DNA from: Actinomycetota bacterium
GTDB taxonomy: Bacteria > Actinomycetota > Thermoleophilia > Gaiellales > Gaiellaceae
Direction: 5' to 3'
NCBI GenBank assembly: GCA_020029595.1
Contig: JAIBJN010000004.1
Span: forward strand, 1 to 57,007
Length of the DNA stretch: 57,007 bases
In this document: piece after piece, positions 23,638-31,666 of the stretch
Numbering within the stretch: the first letter of the stretch is position 1
Layout: each line of letters opens with the position of its first letter
Notes under the pieces: generated by a model
The model's database searches: none
The model's input: only the letters and a program-made list of their open reading frames with translations
What the model was told of the DNA's origin: nothing
Program-made: the position numbers and the translations under genes

Positions 23638-24210
23638 ATGAGCAAACGCGAGGAGCTCGCCCGCGAGGCCGCCCGCCTCTTCGCGGAGAAGGGCTACCAC
23701 GGCACGTCCATCGGGGCCCTGGCGGATGCGATCGGCGTCCAGAAGGGCTCCCTCTACGCGCACATCGAGGGCAAGCAGGACCTCCTCTTCGAGACGATGC
23801 GCCAGGGCGCCGAGGCGTTCCACGGCGCGCTCGACGCGATTCCCGAGGAGCTCCCGCCGACCGAGAAGATCCGCCTCGCCCTGCGCGGCCACCTCCGCGT
23901 CGTCGCCGAGCAGCTCGAGCTGGCCACGGTCTTCGTCGCCGAGTGGAAGTACCTCGACGAGGAGCGCCGCGACCAGATCGTGGCCGAGCGGCGGCGCTAC
24001 GAGGAACGGGTTCGGGCGCTCTTCCGCGAGGGACGCGAGCTTGGCTCTCTGCGCTCCGATCTGGACGAGAACGCGGCCGCGCTCCTCTTCCTCTCCGCCG
24101 CGAACTGGGCCTTCACCTGGCTTCGCGCGGGAGCCGACACGGACGCCCTCGCGGACGCCTTCTACGCGCTTCTCGTCGACGGGATGCGCGGCTACTCGAC
24201 CCCCGCCTGA
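23638..24210 (+). CDS. paaR: TetR-family repressor, likely PaaR
   Basis: 190 residues. The TetR helix-turn-helix is at about 5-50: AARLFAEKGYHGTSIGALADAIGVQKGSLYAHIEGKQDLL. The C-terminal ligand domain is helical. It is divergent from paaABCD with the operator palindrome between the two starts, so it probably represses the paa operon and itself until phenylacetyl-CoA binds. This role is inferred from position and operator sequence. The ATG is used. Confidence 0.85.
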   Translation: MSKREELAREAARLFAEKGYHGTSIGALADAIGVQKGSLYAHIEGKQDLLFETMRQGAEAFHGALDAIPEELPPTEKIRLALRGHLRVVAEQLELATVFVAEWKYLDEERRDQIVAERRRYEERVRALFREGRELGSLRSDLDENAAALLFLSAANWAFTWLRAGADTDALADAFYALLVDGMRGYSTPA

Positions 24211-24226
24211 TCGAAAACGCGGCGAC

Positions 24227-24232
24227 TAGAGT
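24227..24232 (+). promoter_or_regulatory. -10 TAGAGT of lipid-kinase-like gene
   Basis: TAGAGT ends 6 bases before GTG 24239 and lies 17 bases after the TetR stop. Confidence 0.5.
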
Positions 24233-24238
24233 GGCGGC

Positions 24239-25132
24239 GTGGCGAGCGCGCTCATCGTCAATCCGCGGGCAACGCGGGTCACGCCGGAGCTGACGGTCGC
24301 GGTGGAGCGCGAGCTCCACGCGTGTGGCGACGACGTCGAGACGCTGCTCACCGAGGGGCCGCGCCATGCGGCCGAGCTCGCCGTCGAGGCGTCGCAGAGC
24401 TGCGACCGGCTCTACGTCCTGGGAGGGGACGGCGCCTACAACGAGGTCGTGAACGGGCTCGAGGAGGACGTCGCCGTCGGCTTTCTTCCCGGCGGCGCTA
24501 CCAGCGTGCTCCCGCGCGCCCTCGCACTCCCGCGCGATCCGGTCGAGTGCGCCCGGCTCCTCGCGCGCTCGAGCCGCGAGCGGCGCATCTCCCTCGGCCG
24601 TGTGAACGGCCGCCGCTTCACGTTCGGCGCCGGGGTGGGGCTCGACGCCGAGCTCGTGCGCCGAGTCGACAGCCTTGGCCGCCGTGATGGCAAGAGGGCG
24701 GGAGACGTGGCCTTCGCGCGGACGCTCGGAGGCATCCTCGCCCGCCGGCTCGGCCGGCTCCAACCGGCCATGACGGTCCTTGGCCGCGACCGTGTCGCCT
24801 TCGCGCTCGTCGCCAACTGCGACCCGTACACCTTCGCCGGGTCGCTCGCGATCCACGCCGCGCCGAAGGCGCGCTTCGAGCTCGGGCTCGACCTCGTCGC
24901 TCCGCGGGCTGTCGCGCCGTGGCAGCTACCAAGGGTCGCGGCGTGGGCATTCACGGGACGCGGCCAGGTGTCGTCGCCCCGCGCGCTCTACCTCCACGAT
25001 GTCGACGAGGTCGAGGTGGAGTGCGACGTCCCGACGGCGCTCCAAGCCGACGGCGAGGATCTCGGCGACGTCGTCTCGGTGCGCTTCGAGGCTGAGCGGG
25101 ACGCGCTGCGGGTGCTCGTCGGAGATACTTAG
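24239..25132 (+). CDS. Diacylglycerol/sphingosine-kinase-family protein
   Basis: 297 residues. The kinase signature YVLGGDGAYNEVVNGL (about 60-75) and the following FLPGGATSVLPRALALP loop match the DAGK catalytic domain. The C-terminal beta-sandwich has FTFGAGVGLDAELVRRV and LQADGEDLG. The likely reaction is ATP-dependent phosphorylation of a diacylglycerol-like lipid at the membrane. GTG start, apparently leaderless. Confidence 0.85.
   Translation: MASALIVNPRATRVTPELTVAVERELHACGDDVETLLTEGPRHAAELAVEASQSCDRLYVLGGDGAYNEVVNGLEEDVAVGFLPGGATSVLPRALALPRDPVECARLLARSSRERRISLGRVNGRRFTFGAGVGLDAELVRRVDSLGRRDGKRAGDVAFARTLGGILARRLGRLQPAMTVLGRDRVAFALVANCDPYTFAGSLAIHAAPKARFELGLDLVAPRAVAPWQLPRVAAWAFTGRGQVSSPRALYLHDVDEVEVECDVPTALQADGEDLGDVVSVRFEAERDALRVLVGDT
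25124..25129 (+). promoter_or_regulatory. -10 GATACT of 2-oxoacid dehydrogenase operon
   Basis: GATACT ends 7 bases before GTG 25137, and lies within the last codons of the lipid-kinase gene. Confidence 0.4.
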
Positions 25133-25136
25133 GGGC

Positions 25137-26174
25137 GTGGCACAGGTGCTCCCGGCCGAACATGACGTTCGGCGGATCATCGGCGATGGGGACGGGGTGG
25201 CGGACGGCGAGGTCGAAGGCCTCGACGACGCTGCGCTCCTCGACCTCTATCGCGCCATGGTCCTCCTGCGGACGTACGACGAGCGCTCGGTGGTCTACCA
25301 CAGTCAGGGGCGAGTCGGGACGTACGCGATCTTCTGGGGGCACGAGGCCATCCAGGCCGGCTCGGCGCTCGCGCTTGCAGACGAAGACTGGATCTTCCCC
25401 TCCTACCGCGAGTCCGCGATCGGGCTCCTCCGCGGGATGACGCCGGAGACGGTCCTCTCCTGGTGGCGAGGCCACCCGGCCGGCTGGTGGAACCCCCGCG
25501 AGTTCAGGATCGCGTCGATCACCGTGCCGATCGCGACCCATGTCCCGCACGCCGTCGGGTACGCGTGGGGCGCGAGGCTCAAGGGCGAGAGCGCCTGCGC
25601 GCTCGTGTACTTCGGTGACGGGGCGACGTCGGAAGGGGCCTTCCACGAGGGCGCGAACTTCGCCGCCGTCATGCGCGCGCCGGTCGTTCTCCTCTGCAAC
25701 AACAACCAGTGGGCGATCTCGACGCCGCTCTCCGCGCAGACGCGCGCCGAGTTCCTCGCCGACAAGGCTGCCGGCTACGGGATGCCCGGCGTGCGGGTCG
25801 ACGGCGGGGACGTCCTCGCCGTCTACCAGGCGACGTCCGAGGCGCTCGCGCGGGCGCGTGCAGGCCACGGTCCCACGTTTGTCGAGGCGCTCACCTACCG
25901 CTGCGCGCCTCACGTGACCGCCGACGATCCGACTGCCTACTGGGATGCCCAGCGCGTCGAGCGGGAGCGGGAGAACGAGTGCCTGGGACGCTACGACCGG
26001 TACCTGCGCCGGCTCGGCGTCCTCTCCGACGAGCTCGCCGAGGACGCGCGCGACGACGCGCTCGAGCGCATGAAGAGCGGGATCGCGGCCGCCGAGGCGC
26101 TGCCGCCGCCCGATCCCGAGGTCGTGTTCGCCTCGGCGTACGTCGACCCGCCGCCGACACTCCGCGAGGGCTAG
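25137..26174 (+). CDS. 2-oxoacid dehydrogenase E1 component, alpha subunit
   Basis: 345 residues. The thiamine-diphosphate motif runs from YFGDGATSEGAFHEGANFAAV to LLCNNNQWAIS (GDG ... NN). The phosphorylation-loop region and RVDGGDVLAVYQA follow. It decarboxylates pyruvate or a branched-chain 2-oxoacid and passes the acyl group to the E2 lipoyl arm. The substrate cannot be settled from sequence alone. The stop overlaps the start of the beta subunit by one base. Confidence 0.92.
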   Translation: MAQVLPAEHDVRRIIGDGDGVADGEVEGLDDAALLDLYRAMVLLRTYDERSVVYHSQGRVGTYAIFWGHEAIQAGSALALADEDWIFPSYRESAIGLLRGMTPETVLSWWRGHPAGWWNPREFRIASITVPIATHVPHAVGYAWGARLKGESACALVYFGDGATSEGAFHEGANFAAVMRAPVVLLCNNNQWAISTPLSAQTRAEFLADKAAGYGMPGVRVDGGDVLAVYQATSEALARARAGHGPTFVEALTYRCAPHVTADDPTAYWDAQRVERERENECLGRYDRYLRRLGVLSDELAEDARDDALERMKSGIAAAEALPPPDPEVVFASAYVDPPPTLREG

Positions 26175-27142
26175 TGGCGGAGAAGACGCTCGTCGACGCC
26201 GTCAACGACGCGCTCCACGTCGAGATGGAGCGCGATGCGACGATCATGGTCATGGGCGAGGACGTGGGCCGCGCGGGCGGCGTCTTTCGCGCCACGGCCG
26301 GCCTGCGCGACCGCTTCGGAGCCGACCGCTGCGTCGACACGCCGCTCGCCGAGGCTGGGATCCTCGGCACGGCGGTCGGGCTCGCCATGGCCGGCTGGCG
26401 CCCGGTCTGCGAGATGCAGTACGAGTCGTTCAGCTACCCGTGCCTCGACCAGCTCATCACACATGTCGGCCGCTACCGCTGGCGCACGGGCGGCGCGATG
26501 GAGTTCCCGCTCACGATTCGTATGCCCACCGGCGGGGGCGTCCGCGCGCCCGAGCTGCACGAGGACTCGCCCGAGGCCTACTACGTGCACACCCCCGGCG
26601 TGAAGGTGGCGATCCCGTCGACTCCGGCCGACGCCAAGGGTCTGCTCGCGGCGGCGATTCGCGACCCGGATCCCGTCGTCGTCATGGAGCCGAAGGTCCT
26701 CTACCGGAGCCCGCGCGGGGAGGTGCCAGAAGGCGAGCACGTCGTCCCGCTCGGACGGGCGCGGATCGCGCGGGAGGGCGCCGACGTGACGCTCGTGGCC
26801 TACGGCGCGATGGTGCACACGTGCCTCGAGGCCGCCGAGCTCCTCGACGCGAGCGCCGAGGTCGTCGACATCCGCACGCTGAAGCCCCTCGACGAGGAGA
26901 CGCTCCTCGGCTCGGTTGCGAAGACCGGTCGCGCCGTCGTCGTCCAGGAGGCGCCGCGCGTCGCCGGCTTCGGCGCCGAGCTCGTCGCGGTGATCGCGGA
27001 GAAGGCGATCCTCGACCTCCAGGGGCCGATCGTGCGCGTCACCGGCTATGACGTCCCCTTCCCGTACTGGTCGCTCGAGCACGAGTACGTGCCGACGTCG
27101 GAGCGCGTCGCCGCGGCCGCACGGAAGGTCCTCGACTACTGA
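26174..27142 (+). CDS. 2-oxoacid dehydrogenase E1 component, beta subunit
   Basis: 322 residues, starting EKTLVDAVNDALHVEMERDATIMVMGEDVG, then RCVDTPLAEAGILGTAVGLAMAGWRPVCEMQYESFSYPCLDQL and RMPTGGGVRAPELHEDSPEAYYVHTPG, all standard for the transketolase-like beta chain. It forms the alpha2beta2 E1 with the previous gene. TGATG overlap with the E2 gene. Confidence 0.93.
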   Translation: MAEKTLVDAVNDALHVEMERDATIMVMGEDVGRAGGVFRATAGLRDRFGADRCVDTPLAEAGILGTAVGLAMAGWRPVCEMQYESFSYPCLDQLITHVGRYRWRTGGAMEFPLTIRMPTGGGVRAPELHEDSPEAYYVHTPGVKVAIPSTPADAKGLLAAAIRDPDPVVVMEPKVLYRSPRGEVPEGEHVVPLGRARIAREGADVTLVAYGAMVHTCLEAAELLDASAEVVDIRTLKPLDEETLLGSVAKTGRAVVVQEAPRVAGFGAELVAVIAEKAILDLQGPIVRVTGYDVPFPYWSLEHEYVPTSERVAAAARKVLDY

Positions 27143-28251
27143 TGGCCTACGAGTTCAGGCTCCCGGACCTCGGCGAGGGGTTGGCCGAGGGCGAGATCGC
27201 GCGCTGGCTCGTCGAGGAGGGCCAGCAGATCCAGGAGGACGACCCGCTCGTCGAGATCCAGACGGACAAGACGACGGTGGAGATCCTCTCGCCGGCGGCG
27301 GGCACGGTCGCACGCATCCTCGTCCAGGAGGGCGAGCTCGTCCCGGTCGGGACCCCACTCGTCGTGATCGGAGACGGTGAGATCGCGGAGCCCGGCGCTC
27401 CTGCTGCTGTCGATGCACCTGCACCGGAGCCTTCTGCTCCCGCCCCGAAGCCGTCCGAACGGGTCCAGGCCACACCCCTCGTCCGGCGGCTCGCGGCCGA
27501 GCTCGGAGTGGAGCTGTCCGCTGTCGCCGGAACGGGGCCGGGCGGGCGAGTCTCGGAGGAGGACGTGCGCACAGCGGCCTTATCTGGGGGTCAGACCCCA
27601 GGGCGTGGCCCCGAGAGGCGCGTCCCGCTGCGCGGCGTCCGCCGGCTGATCGCGCAGCACCTGACGACGTCCCATCGCGAGGTGCCGGCTGTCACGGTCG
27701 TCGAGGAGTGCGACCTCACGGCGCTCTCGGCCGCGCGCGGGGAGCGCTCGTACCTCCCGTACCTCCTCCAGGCCGTCGCCGCCGGCCTGCAGGAGTTCCC
27801 CGAGCTGAACGCGACGCTCGACGGCGAGGAGATCGTCTTCTGGGAGCGCTACGACCTGGGCGTGGCGGTGCAGACGGACGAGGGGCTCGTCGTCCCCGTG
27901 CTCCGCGCCGCCGACGAGAGGTCCCTCGACGAGCTCGAGGCCGAGGCCCGCCGGCTTGCCGAGGGTGCGCGCGCGGGGACGCTCGCGCCGGAGGAGCTGC
28001 GCGGCTCGACGTTCACGGTCACGAGTGCGGGGCGCCTCGGCGGCCTCTTTGCCACGCCGCTCGTCAACTACCCCGAGGTCGCCATCCTCGGGCTGCACCG
28101 GATCGCGCCGCGCCCGGCTGTCGTCGACGGGGAGATCGCCGTCCGCGAGATCGGCTGGCTCTCGTGCACCTTCGACCACCGCGTGGTCGACGGCGCGCGG
28201 GCGAGCGCCTTCCTCCTCGACGTCGTCGGACGTCTCGAGAGTCCCACCTGA
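27142..28251 (+). CDS. 2-oxoacid dehydrogenase E2 (dihydrolipoyl acyltransferase)
   Basis: 369 residues with one lipoyl domain (1-78, lipoyl lysine at about 43 in QTDKTTVEI), an Ala/Pro linker, a peripheral-subunit-binding domain (about 108-145, TPLVRRLAAELGVELSAVAGTGPGGRVSEEDV) and the acyltransferase core with the catalytic His in CTFDHRVVDGARASAF. No E3 gene follows; the dihydrolipoamide dehydrogenase must be encoded elsewhere. A GGGTC-A-GACCC palindrome sits in the linker after the binding domain. Confidence 0.93.
   Translation: MAYEFRLPDLGEGLAEGEIARWLVEEGQQIQEDDPLVEIQTDKTTVEILSPAAGTVARILVQEGELVPVGTPLVVIGDGEIAEPGAPAAVDAPAPEPSAPAPKPSERVQATPLVRRLAAELGVELSAVAGTGPGGRVSEEDVRTAALSGGQTPGRGPERRVPLRGVRRLIAQHLTTSHREVPAVTVVEECDLTALSAARGERSYLPYLLQAVAAGLQEFPELNATLDGEEIVFWERYDLGVAVQTDEGLVVPVLRAADERSLDELEAEARRLAEGARAGTLAPEELRGSTFTVTSAGRLGGLFATPLVNYPEVAILGLHRIAPRPAVVDGEIAVREIGWLSCTFDHRVVDGARASAFLLDVVGRLESPT
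27584..27601. repeat. Short palindrome in the E2 linker
   Basis: CTGGGGGTCAGACCCCAG, symmetrical apart from one extra G. It lies at the linker between binding domain and catalytic core, where extra residues are tolerated. It resembles GGGGTC-x-GACCCC palindromes that I recall as dispersed in some genomes. Confidence 0.45.
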
Positions 28252-28254
28252 GCG

Positions 28255-28286
28255 GACGAGGGCCCGGCTCTCGCCGGGCCCTCGTC
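28255..28286. terminator. Strong hairpin terminator between convergent genes
   Basis: A perfect 14-bp stem (GACGAGGGCCCGGC with its complement) and a TCTC loop, 4 bases after the E2 stop and 20 bases before the convergent CHRD gene stop. There is no T-run on either strand, but the position and strength suggest bidirectional termination. Confidence 0.75.
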
Positions 28287-28306
28287 ACTCCGCGATCCCT
28301 ACAGCA

Positions 28307-28837
28307 CTAGTTGTTGGCGTCCTGATCGTTGATCTGCGCGCGGATCTCGCCGCCTGGCCACTTCGACGAGTGGACGTTGGCGTAGGAGTGGCCGGCGCGC
28401 ATTGCCTGCGCGAGCTCGGCGAAGTTCCCTGCCTCGAGACCCTGGCCGGCCGGGCCGATGATGTCGGCGGCGTCGATGACACCGGTGACCGTGCCGGACT
28501 GCGGGCATTCAGGCTTGTCGCCGGCTGCCGGCTGAGGACCGCAGAGGAATGCGGCGACCCCGCCGTTGATGGCCCGCTTGCCGAAGTGGATGTGCGCCTG
28601 CTGGACGGTGCCCTCGAGCCCCGAGTAGCTGAGCTCGTACGTGAGCGTCTCGGCCTCGTCGTCGATCGTCACCTGGAACGACCCTGTGGCGACCGTCGAG
28701 ATGTCGGGATTCTCCTGGTAACCGATCAGGGCGTCCGCCTTCAGGTTCTTCTTGCCTCCGCTGGCCCCCGCCAGGGACGCGACCAGAAGCCCGGCCGCGA
28801 GGATGGCAATGGCCAACACGACACTGCGCCTTCGCAT
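28307..28837 (-). CDS. Secreted CHRD-domain protein
   Basis: 176 residues. A signal peptide (VVLAIAILAAGLLVASLAGAS) is followed by a single CHRD domain: GYQENPDISTVATGSFQVTIDD, LTYELSYSGLEGTVQQAHIHFG, then SGTVTGVIDAADIIG and SYANVHSSKWPGGEIRAQI, the pattern known from chordin repeats and bacterial secreted proteins. The function is unknown. The ATG has a GAGGAGG site 6 bases upstream. It is the only gene of its unit. Confidence 0.88.
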   Translation of the reverse strand: MRRRSVVLAIAILAAGLLVASLAGASGGKKNLKADALIGYQENPDISTVATGSFQVTIDDEAETLTYELSYSGLEGTVQQAHIHFGKRAINGGVAAFLCGPQPAAGDKPECPQSGTVTGVIDAADIIGPAGQGLEAGNFAELAQAMRAGHSYANVHSSKWPGGEIRAQINDQDANN

Positions 28838-28977
28838 GGCAACCTCCTCGTTCCCCCTACTGGTTCAGTGGGTACTACGCGGCGAGGCTGCGGTCCGGAT
28901 TGCCCTGCCGCGCTCGGGGCCCGCCCCGGCGAGGATCCCCGCTCCGGCCGCCTCTCAAACCGCGGCGGAGACGCGTC

Positions 28978-29832
28978 TCAGGCGCGCCGCGCTCGCCGTG
29001 CCGGGTCGGCCGAGGGATCGGGCAGCGGGACGAACTGGACGCTCGGCCGCCGGCGGCCCTCCTGCGGGAAGAGCTCCATGAGATCGTAGGCCTCGTGTGG
29101 GAGCCCGGTCGCGACCGGGAGCCCGAGCGCCTTCGCCTCCTCGACCGTGATGGGGTCGTCGTGGGTGTAGTGACCGCCGGCGAGCTCCTCGGCCACGGTC
29201 TCGGCCTGGTCGGGACCGTGTCGGTCGACGAGGAGGTCGCGGACGACCTGCTTCATGTGGCGCAGCGCCTTCTCGGCGACGTCGGCCATGACGAGGGTGC
29301 GGTCGTCGAGCCGCTCGACGGGCTTCTTGGCGGCGACGCGGACGAGCGCCGCCGCCGGCATGTCTCCGAGCTGCGGGTCGACGGGCCCGAGAACGGCGGC
29401 CTCGTCCATGAGGATCTCGTCGGCCGCGAGAGCGACGAGAGTCCCGCCCGACATGGCGTAGTGGGGGACGAGGACGGTCACCTTCCCGGGATGGGCGCGG
29501 ACGGCATAGGCGATCTGCTCGGAAGCGAGCACGAGCCCGCCCGGGGTGTGCAGGAGCAGGTCGATCGGGCTCTCGTCGGCGGTCTGGCGGATCGCACGCA
29601 GGACCGCCTCGGAGTCGTCGATGTCGATGAAGCGGTAGAAGGGAACGCCGAAGACGCCCACCGTCTCCTGCCGGTGGATCATGGCGATGACGCGCGTACC
29701 GCGCGCCCGCTCGAGGGTGCGAAAGGCGCGCCGCCTGCTCGCCTGGAGCGCCCGCTGAGAGAGCACCGGCGCACCGAAGAGGACGGCGACCAGGACGAAG
29801 AAGCCGATGGCGAAGATGGTGCCGAGGTCGAT
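28978..29832 (-). CDS. SDH-type ClpP-fold membrane serine protease
   Basis: About 284 residues. The core RVIAMIHRQE, the serine-nucleophile region LLLHTPGGLVLASEQIA and HYAMSGGTLVALAADEI are those of the SDH/SppA-like ClpP-fold family (serine dehydrogenase proteinase). The first standard start, GTG 29766, would cut off an upstream in-frame hydrophobic segment (DLGTIFAIGFFVLVAVLFG) that matches the usual N-terminal anchor. The frame reaches it only from ATC at 29832, which sits 6 bases after TATCCT. I therefore extend the gene there; the conservative range is 28978-29766. Confidence 0.7.
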   Translation of the reverse strand: MDLGTIFAIGFFVLVAVLFGAPVLSQRALQASRRRAFRTLERARGTRVIAMIHRQETVGVFGVPFYRFIDIDDSEAVLRAIRQTADESPIDLLLHTPGGLVLASEQIAYAVRAHPGKVTVLVPHYAMSGGTLVALAADEILMDEAAVLGPVDPQLGDMPAAALVRVAAKKPVERLDDRTLVMADVAEKALRHMKQVVRDLLVDRHGPDQAETVAEELAGGHYTHDDPITVEEAKALGLPVATGLPHEAYDLMELFPQEGRRRPSVQFVPLPDPSADPARRARRA

Positions 29833-29838
29833 GCGGCG

Positions 29839-29844
29839 AGGATA
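29839..29844 (-). promoter_or_regulatory. -10 TATCCT before the ATC start
   Basis: The minus-strand hexamer ends 6 bases before ATC 29832. The divergent plus-strand TAGTAT element begins 15 bases away. Confidence 0.5.
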
Positions 29845-29858
29845 CGGGCGGGCGCGGC

Positions 29859-29864
29859 TAGTAT
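29859..29864 (+). promoter_or_regulatory. -10 TAGTAT of small membrane gene
   Basis: TAGTAT ends 7 bases before GTG 29872. Confidence 0.5.
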
Positions 29865-29871
29865 CAGCGCG

Positions 29872-30255
29872 GTGGACGGAATCCTCGACTGGTACGTGCT
29901 CGGCGTCGTTCTCGGCCTAGGCGTCGCCGCCGGAGCCGCTGCGGTCGGAACTCGCCGCTCCCCGGCCTGGGTGGCGGCCACGGTCGCGGCGGCCGTGGGC
30001 GCCCTCGCCCTGACGCTGCTCGCGCTCCCCTGGTGGGCGCTGGCCGCGTTCGCCGGCGCGGCGGCCCTAGCCTTCGTCGCCCTTCGCAAGCTGTCGCCGG
30101 AGGCAGCTCCGGCGGCGGTCCTGGGCGCGGTCGTCCTCGCCCCCATCCCCGCGCTGGGCTACCTCGCCGTGGTGGCGGTCCCGGTCGCCGGCGCGCGGCT
30201 GGGGCGGCGGGCGGAATCGCGCCATGCGGGCCTGAGAGTTCTCGCCAAGGACTGA
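29872..30255 (+). CDS. Small membrane protein, unknown
   Basis: 127 residues made largely of Ala/Val/Leu-rich helices (about 6-26, 33-52, 54-70, 78-105) with a basic end. No family recognised. The GTG at 29872 follows a TAGTAT element. It is followed, with one base between, by the phosphodiesterase gene and probably forms its operon partner. Confidence 0.6.
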   Translation: MDGILDWYVLGVVLGLGVAAGAAAVGTRRSPAWVAATVAAAVGALALTLLALPWWALAAFAGAAALAFVALRKLSPEAAPAAVLGAVVLAPIPALGYLAVVAVPVAGARLGRRAESRHAGLRVLAKD

Positions 30256-30256
30256 C

Positions 30257-31666
30257 CTGACCGACCCCGACCGAAAGAAGCTCGTTCTGGTCGTCATCGA
30301 CGGGTTGACGCCCGACGTCCTCGGGCGCGGCCTCGACGAGGGCCGCCTGCCTGCGCTCGGCGCTCTTGCGGACGCCGGCTGGACGGGCCAAGGCACGAGC
30401 GTCTTCCCCTCGCTGACGCCCGTCTGCCTCACCTCGATCGCCACGGGTGCGTTCCCCGACGTCCACCGGATCCCCCACCTCGTCTGGTACCACCGGGGCG
30501 AAGGAAGGGTGATCGAGTACGGCTCCTCGTTCTCGGCGATGCGGGCCGTGGGGGCGCGGCAGGCGATCCGCGACACGATCTTCGGGATGAGCGGGGAGCA
30601 CGTCTCGCCCGAGGCGACGACGGTCTTCGAGGCTCTCGAGGACGCGGGGCTCGAGCCAGCCGCGATCAACTTCACGTGCTACCGCGGACGGACGCGGCAT
30701 CCGATCCGCCTGCCCGCACTGGCGCGGCGGAACCGCTGGTACGAGGCCGTCTACGGTCCGCGCCACTTCTTCTTCTTCAACGTCTTCGAGTCGGAGCGGA
30801 CCGGCGCGCCGCTCGCCGTGCGCTCGCGGCTGGAGGGATCGATCGACGACTACGCCGCCGCGGTAGGGCGCTGGCTGGTCACGCGCGACGCCTTCGACTT
30901 CCTCGTCTTCTATCTCCCCGACTACGACTACGCCTCGCACATCGCCGGCCCGGACCGCTCGCTGGAGGCGCTCGAGCGCTCGGATCGCGCGCTCGCTCGC
31001 CTGCTCCAGGCCGGCGGCGGGGCCGACGACTTCCTCGAGCGCTACGCGGTTCTCGTCTGCTCCGACCACGGCCAGACCTCCGTCGAGCGGTTGGCGCGCC
31101 TTCACGACTCCTTTCCGGAGAGCCTCGACGGCGTCCTCGCGCTGGCCTCGAACCGCGCGGGGATGGTCTACAGGCTCCCCGGCTGCCGGCTCGACTCGCG
31201 CGCGCTGGCGGACCGTGTCGAGGAGGACCCTGCGGCCGACGTCGTCCTGTTCCTGGAGGACGGCGCTGCAGTCGCGCGCCGCGAGGGCGCCGAGCTCCGC
31301 TTCGCGCTCGAGGGCGAGGAGTGGCGGCTCGAGGGAGACGCGGCCGTGCTCGAGGCCGAGCGCTACCCGAACGGGCTCGAGCGGGCCTGGCGGGCGCTTC
31401 GCTCCCCGACCGCCGGCGACGTCATCGTCTCGGCCGCGGAGGGGTGGGAGCTGGCCGATCTCGGTGGGCGGCACCACCTCGGCGGGGGGAGCCACGGCTC
31501 GCTCGTCGCGGGCGACTCCACCGTGCCGCTCATGGCGGCCGGGTTCGACGAGCCTCCCTTCCCGTCCGATCCCGGGATCACGGATCTCGCGCCGCTCGTC
31601 CTCGCCCACTTCGGGGTGCCCACTCCGGCCTCCATGCAGAAGACCCGTGAGGCGGCGCGAGCCTGA
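30257..31666 (+). CDS. Type I phosphodiesterase / alkaline-phosphatase-superfamily protein
   Basis: About 469 residues. Metal and nucleophile residues are visible: KLVLVVIDGLTPDVL (first Asp), FPSLTPVCLTSIATG (Thr nucleophile), YLPDYDYASHIAG (Asp/His), VCSDHGQT and GGGSHGS. It should hydrolyse phosphodiester or nucleotide pyrophosphate bonds. The first standard start (TTG 30305) would remove the first metal Asp, so the start is set at CTG 30257, which has AAGGA 5 bases upstream. There is no signal peptide, so it is likely cytoplasmic. Confidence 0.8.
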   Translation: MTDPDRKKLVLVVIDGLTPDVLGRGLDEGRLPALGALADAGWTGQGTSVFPSLTPVCLTSIATGAFPDVHRIPHLVWYHRGEGRVIEYGSSFSAMRAVGARQAIRDTIFGMSGEHVSPEATTVFEALEDAGLEPAAINFTCYRGRTRHPIRLPALARRNRWYEAVYGPRHFFFFNVFESERTGAPLAVRSRLEGSIDDYAAAVGRWLVTRDAFDFLVFYLPDYDYASHIAGPDRSLEALERSDRALARLLQAGGGADDFLERYAVLVCSDHGQTSVERLARLHDSFPESLDGVLALASNRAGMVYRLPGCRLDSRALADRVEEDPAADVVLFLEDGAAVARREGAELRFALEGEEWRLEGDAAVLEAERYPNGLERAWRALRSPTAGDVIVSAAEGWELADLGGRHHLGGGSHGSLVAGDSTVPLMAAGFDEPPFPSDPGITDLAPLVLAHFGVPTPASMQKTREAARA

